This document shows, in pieces, positions 6,564 through 12,899 of a stretch of 12,899 nt of DNA. Under the pieces are notes generated by a model. The model was not told where the DNA came from. It was given only the letters and a program-made list of their open reading frames with translations, and did not search any database. This DNA comes from Fidelibacterota bacterium (GTDB lineage: Bacteria; Fidelibacterota; UBA2242): contig QNCV01000046.1 in assembly GCA_003645845.1 (NCBI GenBank), positions 1-12,899 of the forward strand, in the 5' to 3' direction. Each line of letters starts with the position of its first letter. Positions within the stretch are counted from its first letter, which is position 1. A program made the position numbers and the translations under genes.

Positions 6564-7472
6564 TTAAAGAGACAATCCGCTTATTTTGGTTTCGATTTTA
6601 TAGACCGCGTTGGTTTCAACTTCGGTCAGAAACAGGGTTTTCAGGTTTTTTCCGCCAAATTCGAGATTGCTTGGCTTTTTCCCGGGCGCTTCGATTTTTG
6701 ATAAAATATTGCCCTTCGGTGATACCATATAGACGGCCGAACCGCCAAAATGAGCGATATACAGGTTGCCGGCTTTATCAAATGCGATACCGTCGGGATC
6801 GCCGCCGGGAAGTGTGATAAATACCCTGGGCTCATCGTAGACCTTACCTTTTTTGTAAGGAAATTTCAATATGCGATTAAAGGCCGACTCGCTAACGAAC
6901 AACCACTGATTATCCGGTGAAAATGCGATTCCATTTGGAAATGCAATATCGGATAAAACAATCGTCGTCTCTCCTGAAACCGGATCAATTTTATAGACGA
7001 CGCCATCGGGATTGGAATTGTCGTAGTGAAAGGGATCGGTAACATACAGAAAGCCGTCGGGCCCCATGGTGATGTCGTTCGGACGTTTTAAAGTGCGCTC
7101 CGGAGTTCCTCTGCTTAGAATGGTAATGTTTTTTCCATCGTCGATTTTCAGAATGGCGTTTCTTTCAAATTCACAGGCATAAAGGCAACCTGCCTTATGG
7201 AGGAGTCCGTTTGTGCGGACAAAATCGGGCAACAGATCGGATTGTTCCAGGTATTTTTCCACATTGCCGCTTCGCACATTAACTTTGGCCATCCAGTTGC
7301 CCTTGCAGTTGGAAACATATAGGGCAGCCTTTCCGTCCCAGGCCGGACCTTCGGGAAAGTTAAACCCCGTGCATACCCTTTCCCATTTTCCCTGGGGAAT
7401 GACGGATTTGGGACTGCAGGATATAAATATCATGGAAAACAGACCGACAATGATCAGATGAAACCGAGTCAT
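6564..7472 (-). CDS. SMP-30/gluconolactonase-like lipoprotein
   Basis: A 302-residue six-bladed beta-propeller. A hydrophobic signal (residues 4-18) ends FIS-C19, a slightly atypical lipobox, so the protein is probably lipid-anchored outside the inner membrane. The SMP-30 metal ligands appear in order and at normal spacing: E41 (FPEGPAW), N132 (RPNDITMGPDG), N180 (FPNGIAFSPD) and D227 (DPDGIAFD). Relatives hydrolyse sugar lactones or other esters, but many propellers of this group have unknown substrates. The gene starts 3 bp after the zinc-ribbon stop, with a GGA purine stretch inside that stop region, so coupling is likely. Placing a lactonase-like lipoprotein between a zinc ribbon and an acyl-CoA ligase is unusual. 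Confidence 0.9.
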   Translation of the reverse strand: MTRFHLIIVGLFSMIFISCSPKSVIPQGKWERVCTGFNFPEGPAWDGKAALYVSNCKGNWMAKVNVRSGNVEKYLEQSDLLPDFVRTNGLLHKAGCLYACEFERNAILKIDDGKNITILSRGTPERTLKRPNDITMGPDGFLYVTDPFHYDNSNPDGVVYKIDPVSGETTIVLSDIAFPNGIAFSPDNQWLFVSESAFNRILKFPYKKGKVYDEPRVFITLPGGDPDGIAFDKAGNLYIAHFGGSAVYMVSPKGNILSKIEAPGKKPSNLEFGGKNLKTLFLTEVETNAVYKIETKISGLSL

Positions 7473-7475
7473 TTT

Positions 7476-7691
7476 CTATCCGCTGGTGAAAAAATCCAGG
7501 ATATTGCCAAGCGTGTTGCTGTCGGCTTTGTAAAGTTCGGTATAACGACAGCGCGTGCAGGTAACCGCTGTAAATTTGACATTCTGAATATCGAAAATTT
7601 TTGCCAGAAAACTGCCGGTTGTGCGGATTTCCGATGATTCGTACTGGGAATTTCCGCATTTGGGGCATAGATAAACTTTAGATTTATCCAT
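7476..7691 (-). CDS. DUF2082-type zinc ribbon protein
   Basis: A 71-residue protein with two CxxC knuckles, C9/C12 and C45/C48, separated by a 32-residue stretch containing EIRTTGSFLAKIFDIQN and followed by YTELYK and LDFF. This matches the small DUF2082 zinc-ribbon family (PF09855), often annotated as nucleic-acid-binding; no function is proven. The start has GAGG seven bases upstream of the ATG. It lies 19 bp after upp and 3 bp before the lipoprotein gene. Its length is normal for the family. Confidence 0.88.
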   Translation of the reverse strand: MDKSKVYLCPKCGNSQYESSEIRTTGSFLAKIFDIQNVKFTAVTCTRCRYTELYKADSNTLGNILDFFTSG

Positions 7692-7710
7692 ATAAACCTC
7701 GCATTAATTG

Positions 7711-8358
7711 CTATTCAGTTCCATATATTCTGTCTCCGGCGTCACCAAGTCCCGGTAATATATAGGCGTGATCATTCAATTCGCGGTCAAGAGCGGCCGT
7801 GAAGATGGGTACCTCGGGATGATCGGCAATAATCCGTTCCACTCCTTCCGGTGCAGCCACCAGGCATACAAAGCTGATATCCTTTACATTGCGCTGTTTG
7901 ATAAATGTCAGCGCCGCCGATGCACTGCCCCCGGTTGCCAGCATCGGGTCAATCAGAATTACTTTTGTTTCGGAGAGGTTTGGCGGAAATTTGGTGTAAT
8001 ATTCAACGGGTTCAAGTGTATTTTTAGCCCGATAAAGACCGATGTGACCTATCCGGGCACGGGGAATCAGTTGATGAATACCGCTGACCATACCGAGACC
8101 GGCCCGCAGAATGGGAACGAGAGTAATCTCCTTGGATAATTTATATCCGGTTGTTGTTTCCAGAGGTGTTGAAACTTCTACTTCGACGGTGTCGGTATTT
8201 CGGAAAACTTCATAGACCATTAGCGAGGCAATTTGATTCAGCAGCGTCCGGAACATATAATTATCGGTATTGACATCCCGCAATATCGTCAGCTTTGTTT
8301 GAATCAGTGGATGCTGGATGATCGTCAGGGTTGGATATTTTTCAAGGTTCATAATCAT
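7711..8358 (-). CDS. upp: uracil phosphoribosyltransferase
   Basis: A 215-residue enzyme converting uracil and PRPP to UMP in pyrimidine salvage. The PRPP-binding loop VILIDPMLATGGSA is at 133-146, LVPILRAGLGM at 80-90, and the C-terminal uracil-binding signature ILPGLGDAGDRIYGT closes the protein, as in characterised Upp proteins. Two starts are possible: the ATG at 8358, which overlaps the upstream stop as ATGA, or the ATG two codons later. The overlap makes coupling to the upstream membrane protein likely. Length is normal. Assignment is very secure. Confidence 0.97.
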   Translation of the reverse strand: MIMNLEKYPTLTIIQHPLIQTKLTILRDVNTDNYMFRTLLNQIASLMVYEVFRNTDTVEVEVSTPLETTTGYKLSKEITLVPILRAGLGMVSGIHQLIPRARIGHIGLYRAKNTLEPVEYYTKFPPNLSETKVILIDPMLATGGSASAALTFIKQRNVKDISFVCLVAAPEGVERIIADHPEVPIFTAALDRELNDHAYILPGLGDAGDRIYGTE

Positions 8359-8753
8359 GTCTCGTTTTGAAAGTTCTCAATTTTCTGCTCAATGTCATTC
8401 ATCTGCTTTGACAGACTGTTCAATCGAAATTCGATGGAGTTAAGTATCCAGAATTGAAAATGTTCCACTTTTGTCTGTTTGTAGATCATCCAGACGATTT
8501 TTATGGAGACAACAAGAATACCAAACTCGATGGAAAACAGCGGCGGCAACGGCAGACTGACATGATATACATGTCGCATAATATCAAAAATAAATAGCGT
8601 AATGACAAGAGCCAAGAAGAGCAAATTGATGATTAAATCCTGTTTCGCCGAACCTTTTCCACCTATCTGTCCGATAAGATTGCGAATTTTTTCCTTTTCC
8701 TGCCTGAAATGTTCCAGCTCATTTTCGAGACTGACGTTGTCATCGATGATCAT
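8355..8753 (-). CDS. small two-helix membrane protein with coiled-coil ends, unknown function
   Basis: I do not recognise this 132-residue protein. The N-terminal 8-31 is charged and heptad-like (ENELEHFRQEKEKIRNLI), followed by GQIGGKG. Two membrane segments (about 40-58 and 72-92) are separated by a short proline-rich loop (LPLPP). The C-terminal 100-130 is a second amphipathic helix (RLNSLSKQMNDIEQK). Both ends carry many charges and probably lie in the cytoplasm. The ATG has AGGA seven bases upstream. It is the first gene of the six-gene operon and overlaps upp by ATGA. A scaffold or regulatory role at the membrane is only a guess. Confidence 0.8.
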   Translation of the reverse strand: MIIDDNVSLENELEHFRQEKEKIRNLIGQIGGKGSAKQDLIINLLFLALVITLFIFDIMRHVYHVSLPLPPLFSIEFGILVVSIKIVWMIYKQTKVEHFQFWILNSIEFRLNSLSKQMNDIEQKIENFQNET

Positions 8754-8969
8754 ATCACTATCCTGTTTTCATTTTTCCGCAACACTTTTTCCATGCAATA
8801 ATCTACCAAAAGTCAGGAAAGAATGCACCTAACAAATTCTTTTTTAAAAGAGTTTAAACAGATAAGGATTTCCATTACACATTTACCATAATAATTACTA
8901 TTTTATCAATGATGAAAAAAAATCGTTTTTCAGACTCAAATCATTCTGCTAAAAAAGAGGGAAAAAATC
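8754..8969. promoter_or_regulatory. divergent promoter region for the upp operon and pepT
   Basis: 216 bp of A/T-rich DNA between divergent genes. For pepT, TTACAC (8875-8880) and TATTTT (8899-8904) with an 18 bp spacer are the best -35/-10 pair I can see; both are weak matches. No riboswitch-like fold, operator pair or long repeat stands out. The 3' end holds GAGGG, eight bases before the pepT ATG. Confidence 0.35.
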
Positions 8970-10226
8970 ATGACTGACAAAATGGTAGAGCGTTTTCTTC
9001 GCTATGTAAAAATCGACACTCAATCTCAGGAGGGTGTTGAAGATCGATATCCCAGTACGGAAAAACAGAAAGACCTGTTAAAATTACTTGTGGAGGAATT
9101 AAAGGATCTGGGTCTAAAAGATGCCGCAATGGATGAGTTTGGGTATGTCATGGCGACCTACCCATCGAACCTGAGTCCCGATGAAAGTGCAAAAGTTCCG
9201 ACGATTGGTTTAATTTCACATGTGGATACCTCCCCGGAAGTCAGTGGGGCTAATGTCAAGCCGATTATCCATGAAAATTATCAGGGTGACGATATCGTAT
9301 TGCCCGGCGATCCGTCACAGATTTTGCGCTTTAATGAAAATCCGTCCTTAAAGAATCATATCGGTCACGATATCATTACTTCCGACGGTACGACACTTCT
9401 TGGAGCCGATAATAAAGCGGGTATTACCGAAATTATGACTCTGCTGGAGTATCTGAATGATCATCCTGAAATCAAACACGGAACTTTGCGGATTGGCTTT
9501 ACGCCTGATGAAGAGGTGGGAAACGGAACGAAGTTTTTCGATGTGAAAAAGTTTGCCGCCGACTATGCTTACACTGTTGACGGCGAAACCGTAGGTGAAA
9601 TTGAGAACGAAACCTTTAATGCGGCAGCGGCAACGTTTACCGTCCATGGAATCAATGTTCACCCGGGCTATGCCAAAAATAAACTCGTGAATGCCATCAA
9701 GATAGTCTCTGATATTATCATGGAATTAAATTCCGACCCGGCACCGGAAACAACCGAAAAACGGGAAGGCTATCTGCATCCCTATGTTCTTGAAGGGGGT
9801 GTTGAAAAAGCCAGCGTCAAGTATCTGATCCGGGATTTTGAAAAAGCCGGTATGGACGAAAAAGCCGAGCGGCTTAAATCTGTCAGTGCATTAATGGCCG
9901 AACGTTATCCGAAGGCCAGGATTGAACTGGAAATCAAAGATTCCTATCAGAATATGAAAGTGAAACTCGATGAAGATCCGCGGGTCGTAGAGTACGCTCT
10001 CGAAGCTGTCAGTCGTGCCGGGATTGAACCGCAACTGCAGTTAATTCGGGGAGGTACCGACGGTGCCAGGCTCTGTTTTATGGGATTATTGACACCGAAT
10101 ATTTTTACCGGTGGACATAATTTTCATGGCAAACTGGAATGGATTGCGGTGCAGGCCATGGAAGAAGCCGTGGACACTTTAGTTCAATTAGTCCAAATAT
10201 GGGTCGAGAAAAGTCTTGAAAAATAA
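8970..10226 (+). CDS. pepT: peptidase T (tripeptide aminopeptidase)
   Basis: A 418-residue M20 metallopeptidase that removes the N-terminal residue from tripeptides in the cytoplasm. The two-zinc site is complete: H84 in SHVDTSPE, D147 in GADNKAG, the acidic pair E181/E182 in TPDEEVGNG, D204 in TVDGETVGE, and the late His in GGHNFHGKLEW (H383). The lid dimerisation domain lies between about 215 and 330. Length and signatures match PepT rather than dipeptidase or ArgE relatives. The ATG follows GAGGG at a spacing of eight. The last 11 bases overlap the start of the next gene. Confidence 0.96.
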   Translation: MTDKMVERFLRYVKIDTQSQEGVEDRYPSTEKQKDLLKLLVEELKDLGLKDAAMDEFGYVMATYPSNLSPDESAKVPTIGLISHVDTSPEVSGANVKPIIHENYQGDDIVLPGDPSQILRFNENPSLKNHIGHDIITSDGTTLLGADNKAGITEIMTLLEYLNDHPEIKHGTLRIGFTPDEEVGNGTKFFDVKKFAADYAYTVDGETVGEIENETFNAAAATFTVHGINVHPGYAKNKLVNAIKIVSDIIMELNSDPAPETTEKREGYLHPYVLEGGVEKASVKYLIRDFEKAGMDEKAERLKSVSALMAERYPKARIELEIKDSYQNMKVKLDEDPRVVEYALEAVSRAGIEPQLQLIRGGTDGARLCFMGLLTPNIFTGGHNFHGKLEWIAVQAMEEAVDTLVQLVQIWVEKSLEK

Positions 10227-12666
10227 AATTCTTTCCTTCATTGTTCTTTTCACCGCTTTCACAAGTTTGAATGCGGAAATACTCGAAAGTACTCAAGTCG
10301 GTCCGGGAGTAACTTATTATCATGATTTTCGTTCAAACGGTCCCTGGCATCTTTATATTCTGGAAGTCGATCTGAATAATCAGTGGATTGATGTAGAGAC
10401 AATCAAATCCGGTGATTTGTTGTATGCCTATGAGAAACCGTCATCCATGAGCAAACGAAGCGATCGGGAAGAGCATCGGATTGTCGGTGCAATCAATGGC
10501 GATTTCTATGATTCCGGCGGAATTCCGATAAATGCTCAGGTTCTTCAGGGTGAATTATTGCGTCGACCGATTGAGCGGGAAGAATTCGGGGTGACTGTGG
10601 ATAAAAAACCCTTTATCGGGATATTTTCCTTTAACGGAACGGTATGGTGTAAAAATGGAGCGTCTGTCCCGATCAACGGAGTAAATGAAACCCGGTTAAC
10701 CGATAATCTGATTGTCTATAATAAGTATATGGGGCACAGTACCGGAACAAACGAATGGGGATGCGAAGTTCTGGCTAAATATATAGATGCTCCCGCTATC
10801 AACGATACAGTGTTCCTGAAAATTACCGGGATTGACACTGTTATGGCTACAGGCCATGGAAATAACACTATTCCGTCCAACGGATTGGTGTTATCCGGAC
10901 ACGGTGTTTCCCGGGATTTTCTCAAAGAAAATATTGTTCTGGGCGATACGATTAAGATGCTGCTTTCCTTGCCGCCGGAATCAAGGGCAATCAAGGAACT
11001 AATCGGTGGAGGCCCGGCCCTGATCAAGGATGGAGTCGTTGTGGTTCCGGGCGGGAGTTTTTCCACAGATCGTCATCCCCGCACCGCCATTGGTTTTTCT
11101 CAGGATTCGACGATGCTGTATCTTTTTGTGGTGGATGGTCGACAATCCGGATTCAGCGTTGGGATGTCGCTGTTTGAATTGGCGGATTACATGCTGGAGT
11201 GGGGTGTCTATAACGGAATAAATATGGATGGCGGCGGATCATCGGCTATGGTTGTCAGAAATGCCGTTAAGAACAGCCCTTCGGATTCCGGCGTGGAACG
11301 CTCGGTTAGCAATGCATTGATGATTGTCAGCAAGGCGCCATCCGACAGTTTAGCCCATATTCGCATTTTGCCGAGAGAGGTGTATCTGTTGACGGAAACC
11401 GGAAAACAATTTCAAATCAATGCCTTCGACCAATATTATAACCCGATAGCCTATCGGGAGGACTTATTACAGTGGAGTTGTCCGTCAAATCTCGGTTGTA
11501 TCGACGCTGCCGGAAAGTTTACGGCCGGTACGGATACCATTTCGGCATTTGTCTATGCAAATATCGGTGATATCCGCGATTCCGTATTGGTTCACGTGAC
11601 TCGAATAGATTCCATTGAACTGCAGCCTCGCCCGGTGATTCTGAAAATCGGGGAAAAGCAACAGATATATGCAACTGCACTGGATAATTATTCAAATGTA
11701 ATTGATTTGTCACCGGATAAATATTCATGGTCGGTTAGCGGAGATGCGGGTTCGATCAGCAGTACGGGATTGTTTTCGGCTGAGAAGGTTGGCAATGCGG
11801 AAATAACGGCTGAGTATCGTGAAATTACCGGTTCCACAGATGTTTCCGTCGGTGTCGCTGCAAGTGTCGTAATTGATGATTTTGACAATGTCAATAACTG
11901 GTCCTTATCGGGTAGCAGGGTCGATCTGAATGCCTGTACGATCAGTCCGTCCTATTCGGTTTATAAGTCCTTTCCGAGTTCCGGACAACTGGATTATCGA
12001 TTGACGACCGGTGGCACCAGTGTTTTGTATATGAATTGTTCGGTCCAGATTTCAGGCACGCCGGATGCCATCAGCATTGAAGTTTACGGTGATGGCAAAG
12101 GGCATTGGCTCAGAGGTGAGTTTCGGGATCGCGACGGGGAAGTATTTCTGGTAAATTTCACGGAGGCAGATCCGGGAATCGATTGGTCCGGGGAATGGAA
12201 AAAGCTGGAAGTTTCCCTTGATAATGCCATTGCCAGCTGGGCAAATCCATCGGCTGTGTTGAACTATCCGATTACATGGAAAAAGATATATCTTGCGGAA
12301 ACGGATGAGGGTAAAAAGGATAGCGGCACTATTTTCTTCGATGATTTTACCATTCACTTTATCGATGTGAATTCAGTTAATGAATCCAACCGGCAGATCG
12401 GTAATATTTTCCATTTGGAAAGAATGTATCCCAATCCCTTTAACGCTTCATCCAATTTTCAGATTCAGTTAATCGATAGCGGTGATATCACTTTTTCATT
12501 TTATGATATCAATGGGAGATTGGTTGATAAAATGCTATTATTGAATAAAGAACCGGGCAGATATGTCGTGTCCTGGACACCATCGTCCTTACCCTCGGGA
12601 ATCTATTTGTATACAATTAACATGAATTCGCAGAAACTACAGGGTAAGTGTCTGTTAATTAAATAA
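10216..12666 (+). CDS. secreted phosphodiester glycosidase-domain protein with Ig-like, carbohydrate-binding-like and C-terminal sorting domains
   Basis: An 816-residue exported multidomain protein starting at a TTG that overlaps pepT by 11 bases. The TTG is favoured because it gives a complete signal peptide (1-20, ending SLNA) and no later in-frame start keeps it. Residues 90-380 form a NAGPA-type phosphodiester glycosidase domain (PF09992 class): INGDFYDSGG at 93-102, GGGPALIKDGV at 274-283, VDGRQSGFS at 306-314 and GINMDGGGSSAM at 344-355. Two Ig-like/Big-type repeats follow (about 385-470 and 472-550), then a galactose-binding-like or CBM-type domain (about 560-725). The tail (737-816) has YPNPFN, FYDINGRLV and SGIYLYTI, the type-A sorting/FlgD-like signal of type IX secretion. 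The enzyme class removes sugars from phosphodiester-linked glycans; its substrate here is unknown. Confidence 0.88.
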   Translation: MKNKILSFIVLFTAFTSLNAEILESTQVGPGVTYYHDFRSNGPWHLYILEVDLNNQWIDVETIKSGDLLYAYEKPSSMSKRSDREEHRIVGAINGDFYDSGGIPINAQVLQGELLRRPIEREEFGVTVDKKPFIGIFSFNGTVWCKNGASVPINGVNETRLTDNLIVYNKYMGHSTGTNEWGCEVLAKYIDAPAINDTVFLKITGIDTVMATGHGNNTIPSNGLVLSGHGVSRDFLKENIVLGDTIKMLLSLPPESRAIKELIGGGPALIKDGVVVVPGGSFSTDRHPRTAIGFSQDSTMLYLFVVDGRQSGFSVGMSLFELADYMLEWGVYNGINMDGGGSSAMVVRNAVKNSPSDSGVERSVSNALMIVSKAPSDSLAHIRILPREVYLLTETGKQFQINAFDQYYNPIAYREDLLQWSCPSNLGCIDAAGKFTAGTDTISAFVYANIGDIRDSVLVHVTRIDSIELQPRPVILKIGEKQQIYATALDNYSNVIDLSPDKYSWSVSGDAGSISSTGLFSAEKVGNAEITAEYREITGSTDVSVGVAASVVIDDFDNVNNWSLSGSRVDLNACTISPSYSVYKSFPSSGQLDYRLTTGGTSVLYMNCSVQISGTPDAISIEVYGDGKGHWLRGEFRDRDGEVFLVNFTEADPGIDWSGEWKKLEVSLDNAIASWANPSAVLNYPITWKKIYLAETDEGKKDSGTIFFDDFTIHFIDVNSVNESNRQIGNIFHLERMYPNPFNASSNFQIQLIDSGDITFSFYDINGRLVDKMLLLNKEPGRYVVSWTPSSLPSGIYLYTINMNSQKLQGKCLLIK

Positions 12667-12688
12667 ATATGATAATAATGATTAATAT

Positions 12689-12693
12689 GGGAG
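12689..12693 (+). promoter_or_regulatory. ribosome binding site of the lipoprotein gene
   Basis: GGGAG lies six bases before the ATG at 12700. It is a good site in the 33 bp gap after the secreted protein stop. No promoter is visible in that gap, so the lipoprotein gene may be transcribed with the gene upstream. Confidence 0.6.
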
Positions 12694-12699
12694 CGCGGT

Positions 12700-12899
12700 A
12701 TGGTAAAACGAAGTCTGAAAACATTATTGTTGATCGTTTTTGTTATCGGACTAACAATGTTGATGATTAGCTGTGGAACTAAGATGATTCAAAGCAAAGC
12801 CGATATAAATTATGTTAAGGGTGAACTGGATAAACTGGCGCCCGTGGAATTAGATGCCGATTTATCCGGTTTAAAACCTAGCGACTATCGGGTGTTGAC
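12700..12899 (+). CDS. lipoprotein, 5' end only (truncated by window edge)
   Basis: Sixty-six codons are visible. A basic start (MVKRSLK) and a hydrophobic core lead to a lipobox-like LMIS-C25, so the product is probably a lipoprotein. The mature part starts with GTKMIQSKADINYVKGELDKL, then APVELDADLSGLKPSDYRVL. The APVELDADLSGL style of start reminds me of M49-type metallopeptidases from related bacteria, where a similar lead-in precedes the catalytic part; no catalytic residue is in view, so this is only a hint. The frame is open to the end of the window. Confidence 0.8.
   Translation, partial: MVKRSLKTLLLIVFVIGLTMLMISCGTKMIQSKADINYVKGELDKLAPVELDADLSGLKPSDYRVL

Noticed and set aside
8754..8969. 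Riboswitch or PyrR-type attenuator before the upp operon
   Set aside because: No stem-loop plus T-run or conserved aptamer core could be found in this A/T-rich region.
1..12899. CRISPR arrays, tRNAs, rRNAs, insertion sequences or phage genes
   Set aside because: No regular spacer-repeat pattern, cloverleaf arms, transposase motif or terminal inverted repeats were seen on either strand.

Overview
The window is chromosomal, single-copy-gene DNA with moderate GC (roughly mid-40s %, by eye) and Gram-negative content: lipoproteins, a membrane sensor kinase, and a secreted protein with a type-A C-terminal sorting domain of the kind used by Bacteroidota-like type IX secretion. The mix of that YPNPFN tail, a PhoB-type two-component pair, a small DUF2082 zinc ribbon and a B12-type radical SAM enzyme suggests a member of the Fibrobacteres-Chlorobi-Bacteroidetes neighbourhood (for example Calditrichota, KSB1, Marinimicrobia or Ignavibacteria-like lineages). 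The exact phylum cannot be fixed from sequence reading alone.

Layout. 1-204: non-coding, with two short palindromes of the core ACCTGNCAGGT. 205-2453 (minus): a compact three-gene operon, read as sensor histidine kinase, OmpR/PhoB-type response regulator, macrodomain protein, with a 12 bp and then a 2 bp gap. 2454-2597: divergent promoter region holding two 11-bp-period direct repeats (GTAAAA-N5-GTAAAA and GTAAAA-N5-GTAATA, on opposite strands) that look like response-regulator operators. 2598-4076 (plus): a B12-binding-type radical SAM enzyme of the HpnP/DUF4070 class. 4077-4505: non-coding stretch with a strong imperfect hairpin between convergent units. 4506-8753 (minus): a six-gene operon, read as coiled-coil membrane protein, uracil phosphoribosyltransferase, zinc ribbon protein, SMP-30-like lipoprotein, long-chain acyl-CoA synthetase, DUF2007-like protein. 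8754-8969: divergent promoter region. 8970-12899 (plus): peptidase T, an overlapping secreted phosphodiester-glycosidase-domain protein, and the 5' end of a lipoprotein gene that runs out of the window.

How the parts may work together. The two-component system probably regulates its own operon and the divergent radical SAM gene, and it carries a macrodomain (ADP-ribose-type ligand) protein as its third gene. The upp operon combines pyrimidine salvage with fatty-acid activation and small housekeeping proteins. The pepT unit combines peptide turnover in the cytoplasm with an exported glycan-active protein. I see no CRISPR array, transposase, phage gene, tRNA or rRNA. The most interesting hypothesis is the kinase/regulator/macrodomain operon with shared operator-like repeats facing a radical SAM methylase-like enzyme; the rest is ordinary gene content with some unusual detail.
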